This document shows positions 9,848 through 19,669 of a stretch of DNA of 27,674 nucleotides, in pieces. Source of the DNA: Chara braunii (taxonomy: Eukaryota > Streptophyta > Charophyceae > Charales > Characeae); contig BFEA01000211.1 of the NCBI GenBank assembly GCA_003427395.1, positions 1,105,048 through 1,132,721 on the forward strand, given 5' to 3'. The translations under genes and the position numbers were made by a program. How positions within the stretch are numbered: position 1 is the stretch's first letter; every line of letters starts with the position of its first letter. The notes under the pieces were generated by a model. That model did not search any database. It was not told the origin of the DNA and saw only the letters and a program-made list of their open reading frames with translations.

Positions 9848-9912
9848 AACCCCAGCTCCAACCACTGGTGAGTTGGTAGCTCAAGATCTGTGTCTGGGTT
9901 CGAACCGGCCTT
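9848..9912 (+). repeat. tRNA-derived SINE-like head, copy 2 of S1
   Basis: Contains GAGTTGGTAGCTCA, an A-box-like D-arm segment, followed by GGGTTCGAACC, an exact pol III B box (GGTTCGANNCC). The roughly 30-nt box spacing is that of a tRNA gene. No full cloverleaf can be drawn, so it reads as a SINE head or tRNA relic rather than a tRNA gene. A GT-rich tract follows at about 9919-9940. Confidence 0.55.
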
Positions 9913-10017
9913 CGACAATGGTGTGTGTTTGTGTGTGTGGATGCCCGACCGCCACACAACCTTTTGCCCTGCCGCCAGGTAAGAGCCATGCGTGCAATTC
10001 TGTCTCCAATTTTGGAA

Positions 10018-10139
10018 AAGTTATAAAAGCCCCCCGCGGCGGAACCTTTTTATTCATTTCCCCCCAAACGGGGCAAAGAGTGTCACAGGCCCCAAAATGA
10101 CTTTTTCAACATTTTCATCGCGGGGAGGTTTTATAACTT
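10018..10139. repeat. Imperfect 21-bp inverted repeat, possible MITE or foldback
   Basis: AAGTTATAAAAGCCCCCCGCG at 10018-10038 pairs with 10119-10139 with about two mismatches, enclosing 80 bp. Size and symmetry suggest a small foldback element, but no target duplication is visible. Confidence 0.65.
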
Positions 10140-11506
10140 CTCCCTTCCGGTTTTCTTGCCGCTGCAGTCGAAAAAAGCATGCGTGGTGGTGCTGCGATTC
10201 AAGAATCCTATAAGAAACGCACGCCACGTTGGCTTTCCAACACAAGACTCCCACCGCCCTTGCAAGAAAAACAAAATGAAACACAGGCAAAAATCGGCAC
10301 CTCAAAACACGCTGCTGATCTGGCATCACTATCGAACGTCTCCCATGCTCCGAAATTGTCAGAGGCATTAAAACCGGAACAAAACCGACAACACGCCTAC
10401 AACACCACACACCCCTTTGTAGTGCAAGCAATAAGTTTTATTTTTCATGTTTAAATATTTCATATTGAATACCTCTGATTATTTTAATTCATTTATGAAA
10501 TGACTGATTAGCTTATTATATACGTGATCATTCTGGCCATAGAGAAGAACAGAGTCGCCACTCAGAAAGGAGCCAAATTTCCTGGCCTCTTAACCCCCTC
10601 CCCCCCGCCAAATCCACAAACCCCAATGGATCACAGGACCAAAAAACAAAAACACAGAGAAAAAGAAAACATCGAGGTCCGCGCCCCTCCCCCCACCCCC
10701 ACCCCCAACACCCCAACACACCCATCTCCTCTCTGTTAAGGAGGATTCTCATCCATTAAGTTAAATAAAAATGCACCCCTGCGAAAACAATTACAATCAC
10801 ATTTTCCAATTTTCAATCGTCCACTCAATGTGGCCGCTGCAAATTGTGAGGAGTCAGAGGAGAGTTAAAAAAAAAAAAAAAAAAAACAAGACAAATGAAA
10901 AATCAGAAAAAGTCAAAATACAACTTCAGAAAAGGATCTTCCAGAGCTAGATGCGTGTCTACACAAGGAATGCGGTAGACATGTTCTGTTCAAAGAACTC
11001 GACCAAATTAAACAGGAAAAAAGAAAATTCAATCAATTGAAAGTGGGAAGGGGTTGGATAGAGACTTGGATTGGCAAAAAAAAAAAAAAAAAAAATCAGC
11101 TCTCCTTGGCAATGGAGATTGAACGCAGCGCAACTCGCTGTCGTATGATGGATACCAATGCAGGCTGATCTCCACAGAAAGCGTGCCAGCTGCGCGCCGG
11201 GTAATGAACAGAGAACGGAGAGCTAGCTCAGCTCGTGACTGAAGCATGTGATTGATGCCGATCTCTTCTACAAACTGCACAGTGTGCACTAATGAAAAAA
11301 AACAAAACAAAAAAAAAACCAGTAATTACTAATTAGTAAATTATTACTGATTACCGCTCAGTAATTGCATAATTGCGTAATCATCGACGCCTCAACCTAT
11401 CGTCTCCCTGTCTCCTTCTTCAGTCCCCTTGCTAGCTGTTCTACAAGGCAGGTACGGACCGACATGTAGGCGTTTTCACATGAGAAGGGTCAACGGAAAA
11501 ACGAAA

Positions 11507-11551
<45 letters not shown>

Positions 11552-11689
11552 GAGAATGGACAGCTCCAAAGTTCAAATCCTGTCCCATTGAGTCCGTTGG
11601 CTTTCGACAGCCTACACCGAGCGATACGATTAAATCAATTTAAATGACAACGGCGATGCTGGCTTCGTTTTCAAGAAAATAAAGAAAGA
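10140..11689. other. Spacer with low-complexity tracts, no supported gene
   Basis: Opposing overlapping frames at 10054-10454 show no recognisable family. C-rich runs occur near 10585-10730, A-runs at about 10867-10886, 11076-11095 and 11508-11550. A small imperfect AT palindrome (CAGTAATTACTAATTAG / ATTATTACTG) lies near 11321-11353. Confidence 0.45.
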
Positions 11690-12011
11690 AGGAAACAAAA
11701 AGCGATGCTGGCTTTGTCCTCCATACGTGGGACCAAGTGAGCAGCGCCAATCGATCATCGTTCACGCACAGCAATCCCAGGACATAGCATGACGATCGGA
11801 TGACGCAAGACGTACGAGGGAGGGTTGCTGCTGGAATATAGGTGACGAATCGGCGTGAAGAAACAAAACACGATGCTGGCTTTGTGATCCATATGTCGAT
11901 CCAAGCGAGCAGCGCCAATCACTCATCGTTCACGCACGGCAATCCCGGGACATCGCATCACGATCAGATGACGCAAGGGCAATGAGGGCGGGCTGCTGCT
12001 GGAATAGAGAC
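11690..12011 (+). repeat. 168-bp tandem duplication
   Basis: CGATGCTGGCTTTGT recurs at 11703 and 11871, each followed by GAGCAGCGCCAATC, TCATCGTTCACGCAC and CTGCTGCTGGAATA in order. A short third piece (CGATGCTGGCTTCGT) lies at 11653. No element ends were recognised. Confidence 0.88.
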
Positions 12012-12288
12012 AAGGCATTGAGGTTTACGTTGTTTAACATAGAACAGATCATTTTGGCCAAAGCGTGGAATTAATCAATAACTTCCAAGTGCTAAGCTCC
12101 AGTGACCATAATCTGCGGAAGAGACAGAGACAAAATGATGTCCAGTGTCCACAACATAATGTCAAAATTTCTGAACCTTAGACCTTGATTTGTGGCGGCG
12201 AAGCAACCGGGGCGCATGGGGCATGATGGATGACTCTCGCTGCCGTCCTCCACGCCACTGTAGGTGGCCTACATGGTGGCGTTTCTTT
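12012..12288. other. Short spacer, nothing recognised
   Basis: No motif or repeat recognised; this is the DNA immediately left of the (CA)n tract. Confidence 0.4.
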
Positions 12289-12305
12289 CACACACACGCA
12301 CACAC

Positions 12306-12383
<78 letters not shown>
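12289..12383. repeat. (CA)n microsatellite ending in (TA)n
   Basis: About 88 bp of CA dinucleotides with three or four CG interruptions, changing to TATATATA immediately before repeat R1 copy 2. Confidence 0.97.
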
Positions 12384-12479
12384 CGTCAAACGAAGCAGCC
12401 AGGTAAACCGAAGGCAGAGAGGGAGAAAACGGACAACAAACGAGGGGATGTGACAAACCGTTTCGTTGCAGTTTCACCG
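12384..12479 (-). repeat. Dispersed repeat family R1, copy 2
   Basis: The reverse complement aligns end to end with positions 1-95, including the leading CGGTGAAACT and the trailing TTTGACGATATAT. It carries roughly ten substitutions and a small indel relative to copy 1. It is bounded by a TA/CA microsatellite on one side and, 25 bp away on the other, by telomere-like repeats. Confidence 0.88.
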
Positions 12480-12503
12480 ATATATAGATATTGTCACACA
12501 TTC

Positions 12504-12579
12504 TAAAACCTTAAAACCCTAAAACCCTAAAACCCAAAAAAATTAGAACCCTAAACCCCTAAAACCTTAGAACCCTAAA
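12504..12579 (-). repeat. Interstitial telomere-like repeat
   Basis: Degenerate tandem CCCTAAA and CCCTAAAA units, best at 12518-12535 where two consecutive 8-mers occur, equal to TTTAGGG/TTTTAGGG on the minus strand. These are the plant and green-algal telomere types. Unit mixing and substitutions show it is old interstitial DNA, not a chromosome end, since unique DNA continues on both sides. Confidence 0.82.
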
Positions 12580-13147
12580 GGGCCTACACGATTACACCTT
12601 CTGGAAGTGTTTGCACACAAACCATCTGACAAGTGATGCCGACAATGAGATGTTGCCACTATTATTCCCCCCCCTCTGCTCCTGCCCCCCCCCTTCTTCC
12701 TCCTCCCCCTCCCCTCCACCCCATCCCACCTCACACACACACATACAAGAAAAGGAAGAGACATTGCGCCCCTCAGACAAATAACCAACTCACCTTGTCG
12801 ACCCCATACATCTGCACATGAGCGCGTCGAAGACGACAGAGACACATGAGAATGGTGAAGAAGCCGGATGCACACACCGGCCAACTGTCTTTACACAAGA
12901 TGTCTGACGTTGGATGTCAGAACCGACATCAAAATCGATGTCCATCAACCTCTGTTCTACTCCCCTAGCATGCCGCATTGTTATTATCTCCTCGTCTCCG
13001 TCTTGAATTCGCTGTCGCGCGAGTCGACGTCTCCACGGTATCTACAATCTTTTGTGCGTTCACCTGCAAGAGATTGATTTCCGTCATCACTCCTTTTGCA
13101 GACGGCGAGACGGTTCGTTGGCGAGCTGTTCTCGCGACTACCCCGAC
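12580..13147. other. Presumed 3' flank or UTR of the WD40 gene
   Basis: Lies downstream (minus strand) of the stop codon at 13148. It contains a C/T-rich patch at about 12664-12730 and a short CA tract at about 12733-12744. No further exon or polyadenylation signal could be placed with confidence. Confidence 0.4.
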
Positions 13148-13258
13148 TCAGACCCACGCCCCTCGGCTGAATGAATGGTAAGGGAACAACTTGACAAGCC
13201 CATCAGCACCACAGGTGAGAAACCCACGTGGCGTCGGTAGAACATCCATGACGGCAGC
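13148..13258 (-). CDS. Terminal exon of the DmX-like gene
   Basis: Encodes AAVMDVLPTPRGFLTCGADG then LVKLFPYHSFSRGAWV and a TGA at 13148-13150. The acceptor is TTGTTGCAG at 13267-13259. It fits the last family WD repeat, where AAVTDIQ...GFL(T/S)CG.DG.VKL follows the RGFGG block. Phase 0 agrees with the preceding exon. Confidence 0.85.
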   Translation of the reverse strand, partial: AAVMDVLPTPRGFLTCGADGLVKLFPYHSFSRGAWV

Positions 13259-14215
13259 CTGCAACAACAGAAACAGTCAATTTCACCGAGGTGTCAGTAG
13301 ATAAGTGACTTGCCGTGGCTCATGGGAGTAGTGGAGCCGGTCTCTTTTTTTTTTTTTCACACAAACTCGTCACCATTGATCTCGTCAGACCAGTGGTGGC
13401 AAGCGACACAGGTCCTCGCTCCACTACTCTCGACATGCACAAAAGACAAAAATCCTGGCGGTGTATCTTTGCATGTTCTATCAGAAGATTCACTTTCGTT
13501 TTGCACATTTCGAGAGTAGTCGAGCGGGGAAACTCGTCATCATCGATCTCGTCAGACAGCAGTGGTAATTCTCGCAGCAATTCTCGCACACTGGTGGCTC
13601 CGATCAGCACGCGAGCCCCATCTGGACAGGTCTTGGTGGCAAAGAGTCGGCAAACAGTCTGCTCTCCTGTCAGCGGACAGACAGACAAATGCGTTCACGG
13701 TCTTCAGACATGTTCGCCGACTCTTTGCTCAGAACGCCGTCCGTACGGCGGCCAAACCATGCGAATCCGAAAGATCCGGAAGCCGGTCACCCAAATCCTG
13801 CCACCAAGAAATAAAGCAAACATACCAGGAGTTCGAGTGTATGGCTCTCTCTGTCTCTACGTAGCTGTGTGAATTGCAAGTGGTTTGGTAGCCACATCAT
13901 ACACCCCCGACTCAGGTGACATGCCAATCAAGGGGGGTCCCCTTAAAGAAAGGAGGTCTATTATGTCACAATAACCTGACAGCTCAGTTCCTTCAAACGG
14001 TAAACAAGAGTTCTCCGGTTATTGTGACACATCGGGGTTTACTGCACTGAGCTCGTTCACCGCTTGATGAAACAGAGTTGTATGCTGTTCTGGTGCAGGT
14101 AGCGCACATGTTATAGACATGTCTTGTTCACCGATCGTCTCTCTGAGACTGCCGAAACCGCATGCATTTCACATGGGTCGGAACTTACCCCCAACAAGGA
14201 TTGTTGCTCTCTTAC

Positions 14216-14278
<63 letters not shown>

Positions 14279-14306
14279 GCTCGCTCGGTGCCTGCCTGCC
14301 TGCCTG

Positions 14307-14377
<71 letters not shown>

Positions 14378-16177
14378 GTGTGTGTGGATTCCGTGCAATG
14401 GTGATTGGCAGGTAGATCATTGATCACATGGTGGAATTGTTTAACTTTTCTGTCTTCTCCACCTTCGCCTCCACCACTCCTGTTCCATCCCCTCCTCTTA
14501 TCCTTCGCTTCTCCCTGTGAATCTGTTCAGCATTGTAAATTGTAAATACCAATGCCAGCCCGGGACGCTCTCCGATGCCTCTCTCTTTTGCTCCTTTCAT
14601 CACAAGCCTCCCCATACGAGACGTTATGCAAACAGTACATTAGCAGCATTACTGTATTTTCATCATCCATCTTCTTAGACAGCTACTTCAAAGGGCACAC
14701 AGTCGTCCCGTACCTTCATGACAGTTCCGAAGCCACGAGCATTAATAAATGTTCGCCTGTCACATACTCTTTGCCAGCAAATCAATTGCCGACAATTGGT
14801 TGCATCCCAAAGCTTCACGTCACCATCCTTGCTGCCTGTTAAGAACAGTGATGTCCCAGGGATTGCTGCAAGACTTGTTATACTCGCTGCAAGTGTTCAC
14901 ATCCCCCCGCGCCTCCCCCCACAACCCACCCACCCACCCACCCACCCACCCACCCACACAAACAGGAGGGGCAGAGCAGCACTACCAGTAAGAAACCCCC
15001 AAAACACCTTCATCTTTTCTTTGTCGTCTGAAAGAAAAAAAAGTCGAGGCGATTGTATTCATAGCTGGAAAAGAGGTCCAACAGCCCTTATGTCTGTCTC
15101 TTATACACATCTAGATGTGTATAAGAGACAGGTGTGTGTGTGTGTGTGCGTGTCTGCATATTGAGAGAGAGAGACACAGTGAGAGAGGAAAGGAAGAGAA
15201 TACTAGTGGAGCTATATTTTGAACGTCATCTATTGTGTGGAACAGAGATAAAGAACAAAAAAAAAAGCTTGTTTCAAGGGAAGATAATGAAGATGGAAAA
15301 AAAAAAGCTAAGCTGATGATGAAAGGTGAAGGTTGTAGGGTGGCGAGGAAAATAACCGCGACGAAAATAACCGCAGTAATTCTCGATGATGGTGATGATT
15401 ACTTCGGTTGTTTTTTGAGGGGGCCTTGTGTTTAAAGAAATTTAAAAAAAAAAAAAAAGGAAAACAAAAACGGAAACAGAAATCAACCCCGCGGTGAAAC
15501 CAATGTCGGCACGTTCTTGACTTCTACTGTCTTCAACCGAATCGAACGCGGCAGGGGGAGCTATCGCTGCACCTAGACGGAAAGTCGTTCCCAAATACAG
15601 ATAAAATGACAGGGTGCTCTATTCGGGTGAAGACGGTAAAGTACATCAAACAAGTCACACCACCATCTTGATTCCGACGCAGAGCTGATCCAGATTTGAT
15701 GTTGACGTCGACAACGAATGCACGCGGGAAATATGAAACATGAGGGGGGGGAGCTTGTGTTTAAAGAAATTAAAAAAAACAGGAAGCTTGTGTTTAAAGA
15801 AATTAAAAAAAACAGGAAAACAAAAAAAGGAAAACAAAAAAAAAAAAGGAGAAAGAACTAGTCGAGGTGCGCTCACAAATGTGCTACAAAAAGGGATGTA
15901 GTACGCAATATATATCACACAATCAGTATTTCATCGTCATCTTTATTTCCTCTCTTTTTTCGTTGAATACTTGTGAATCATCAAAAATATTTCGTCACCT
16001 TCTTTCTTCTTTCTTCTCTCTTTTTCCTTTTTCCTTTTAGCATTTTAGCATTTCGAATCATCTAGGGGGGACTTTTAGTGAGGACAGTCGTGCCTCCTTG
16101 AAAAAAGAAAGTGCGCGCGAAGATCACTACCCCACTGGAATTTCTCTGCCGTGTCCCTCTCGCCATCTCTTCCTCCC

Positions 16178-16235
<58 letters not shown>

Positions 16236-16263
16236 CCCCCCCCTCCCTTTCTCTCTTCCCCTC

Positions 16264-16315
<52 letters not shown>

Positions 16316-16344
16316 TTCTCCCCCCCTTCCCCCCCCCCCTCTTT

Positions 16345-16407
<63 letters not shown>

Positions 16408-16719
16408 GGTTCCGTTTTTTAACACCGTGTCCTGTCCTGGGTGTAGAGGTTACAATACTTGGCTCTTGAGGCAGAGGTAGCCGGTTCGAAGCCGTGCTTG
16501 CACGGAGGAGGGATGAGGCCCAGAGGTACAGATAAAATGACACACGGCATGTTGAAACTTCTTGAAAGTAAGAGAGAGTGTGAAATGAAAGATGGGCTGG
16601 GAGAGGATCACAGACAGGGGGGAATTAATAATTATAGATTGTCCTCTTTCTCTTGTTTGCGATTAGAGGGTTGCACCGTTGCAGTGAGCGGAGCAAATTT
16701 TTTTTTTTTTTTTTTTTTN

Positions 16720-16773
<54 letters not shown>

Positions 16774-19577
16774 ACATAGTACATACAGACGATATGTACT
16801 CCGAGCAGTACCCCATCTTCGCTTCATTTTAGTTGTGGGCCCATCTTCATAAGCAATCAGATCCTGCCTAATAACATAGGAAACTCCCTGTGCCCCTACT
16901 TGTGGGGTCCACCACCACCTCTTTTCCTGGCTTCCTAAATCTGTTACTATCATGATATCGACCACGGTGAGATTGTCAGGTCCATTGCTCTTATCAGCAG
17001 CACTAACACTGGTGGGGGCGTGTTTTAAAATTAAAAAAAAAAAAAGATTGTCAGGTCCCCCTGCAAAGCAACCACCGCAAGTTGGTTGCCCTTTGCCCAT
17101 GTCTGCAAGAACCACATCAGACCTTTTCTGCTCCCTGTTTTGCATCGCCTCCGGTTGGCTGTGATAGCCATTCTTTCGTGCGTTTTATTCTTCGTCTGCA
17201 TCCGGACGTAGCAAGGAGCCAGGTATTCTTCCTCTGCATCCGGACGTAGCAAGGAGCCAGGTTCCTAACGATCCGGTCAGTTCTTGAATTCCAAATTAGC
17301 TTCCATAACGATCCCTAGCCCACCCTGGGCCCCAGTTTTACATATATTGTTTGGGGGTCAAGAATCCCTAGCCCACCCCGGTCCCCAGTTTTACATATAT
17401 TGTTTCCCATGCTACGTTCGACATGAAGTGTCATGAACCCTTTTTTTATTTTTATTTTATTTTAATTTGGACCATTTCTCGATGTATGCGTGTCATCCTT
17501 GCGCAGGGGCCATGCTAATCTTCTTTGTATCGTTCAAATTTTAACGGATGTCCCGAAGGACAACGTTCGACATGAACCCTTGTTTTTCTCCATAACAAAA
17601 AAAAAAAGCGAAAAAAAAAAGTCAAGAATTAAAGATATTAAAGTTAATTAACTGATAGACCCCGTAGTAAAACATTCTATCCAGCCGTAACAAGTGCTCT
17701 CCGAACCGTGCGAGATGGTGGCCGGTCGCCCATTACACGCCTCTCCAACCTGAGTAATCTTTGTGGCGTGCCTGACACAGTGGAATTTCCTTACGCTGTG
17801 GTCGGTAGCAGTGGGTTTCCTTATGTATATAGCCGGGGAGCGTTTTCGATTCCTCGTATCAGCGGCACTTTCAAACATCTGTCCCTCAAGCTTTGCTCTT
17901 GGCACGAACGCCACCCACTCAAAGCCATAGTTATTCTTCTGTTCACACCCGGCTACACGTCCACTGTGAACGACTGGCTGACCCTTCACTGAGCATCCCA
18001 ATCTTGGTCCAAACTCCAAACTCCAAATTCCAAACTCCAAACCAGTGGTTTAAACTTCAAACCAGTGGTTTAAACTTCAAAACCAGTGGTTTAAACTTCA
18101 AAACCAGTGGTTTAAACGTTGACCTGGTCTCTGAATCGATAAGTTGCAATGCTGCTAGGACTACCATCCATTTTGTTGGCTGTTTATCCAATAGGACTTG
18201 TGCTGAGGAAATGCATAGCAGTTCCCATCGTAATCTTGGCTCAAACCAGTGGTTCGGACTTCTACCTCCTCCGACCCTCGGCATACGTGACGTTAAACCA
18301 CCAGTACTTGGCCCAGCTATCGGCCGCGGAAAAAAGTAGAGTAGAAACGTTTCTAGTTGGATGAATTTGGGCGCTCCTGTAGTGGCCCGTACGTTTCCTA
18401 AAATCGCGTAGCGTTAACGGACACGACTTTAGGGAAGTACTGGTGGTTTAACACTCAGCAGATTTCGGCTACTGACTCCTCGGCAATGTTGGCATCCACC
18501 ATCCCCTACATCTCCCTCACTCTGCCATAGCCACCCCACAGTGCACGGTGCCGGACAACTCTCTCCTTTTGGAACAAACCTCTGTCTTTTTCAGGTCTGA
18601 TTGACTTTCGGTGTCCTAGCCATTGACGCTCAACGGTATCGGACTCGGGCAATCAGCGCCACTACTTGCCGGAGGCAAAACAGTGCAAAAAATTTTCGGC
18701 CTACCAGTTTGGCGCCTGGTCAATCAGATTCGACGCCACCACTTTCAACGCCTGGTAGTCAGTCCCCCCCTGCTACACAGACCAGCAACTGAGTGCAAAA
18801 AAAGCTCTCTCACATTTGAGCTTAGACACCTCCACTGGCCACAACCAGGAGGTCCCGAAAAAAAAAAAAAAAAATGGTCACCTCCACTGGCTCCATCTGA
18901 GGCTGCCACCATGGCCACTGTTCAATCATTGCACCGTTGCTTCATTCTGAATCATGCATCAACTCACTTAATTCGTTCGTCGAGGAGCTGTTCGCTATCT
19001 CGATTCCCAAGTTTTCATCTCTCGGTTGTGCCCTCTCCCACGGGACACAGCTAGCTTATCAACATTTTGCTGTAGGTTGATCACGCTTAGTTCGGGAATT
19101 TCGTCCATAAGATCAGTCCAGGCGGACTCAACGCATCTATCCGGTCACCTTTCTGCTCTAAGTTCGATAATCATGCTTCCTTGGTGCCTCTCGGGGACAA
19201 AGACTTGGGACTTGTTTTCATTCCCCCAGATCGGGGACCGAGCTACCAAACTTGTGCCAGTACTTGCAACCACAGAATGCTGCGCGCGATAGGTCCATCA
19301 TCGCTCCGATGCCAGGTACACGTAGAGCGACCTTCTTCCCCTGAACATAACGCATACGCGTTGTAAACGAATATACAACGCATAGGGTGCGTTCTTTTTG
19401 AATACAATGCACATATGCGTTCTATTCGAATAGCCCTAAATGTTGACTACAATGGATATGCGTTCCATTCAATTGTTTGTTCAATTTCATATTTGAAAAC
19501 TCGAATACACCACATATGCGTTATGTTCGGGGGAAGAAGGTTGGGCTGTGCACTCACACACACACACACACATACAG

Positions 19578-19669
<92 letters not shown>

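Noticed and set aside
10054-10431. 125-aa minus-strand frame
   Set aside because: It overlaps an inverted-repeat element and several open frames on the other strand; no recognisable domain.
12504-12579. True chromosome end
   Set aside because: The repeats are few, degenerate and flanked by unique DNA on both sides.
14119-14427. Leu/Ser-rich and Arg/Glu-rich frames on both strands
   Set aside because: They are translations of the CT/GA microsatellite.
14928-14957. CRISPR-like short repeat
   Set aside because: A pure 4-bp microsatellite without spacers; no CRISPR architecture anywhere in the window.
14718-15164. 148-aa plus-strand frame
   Set aside because: Its C-terminal part is translated Nextera adapter (SYTHLDVYKRQ) and (GT)n, and its N-terminal part is antisense to a WD40 exon.
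16075-16543. Poly-Pro, poly-Gly, poly-Phe and poly-Lys frames
   Set aside because: They arise from the CT, C and T homopolymer tract; no non-repeat domain.
16663-17145. 160-aa minus frame resembling a phosphatase tail (GPDNLTVV)
   Set aside because: The resemblance is a few residues only, and the frame runs through an A-run and the poly-T/N/poly-A junction.
17648-18040. 130-aa minus-strand frame as a protein gene
   Set aside because: It covers a domain V-like RNA structure; the frame is better explained as structural intron sequence.
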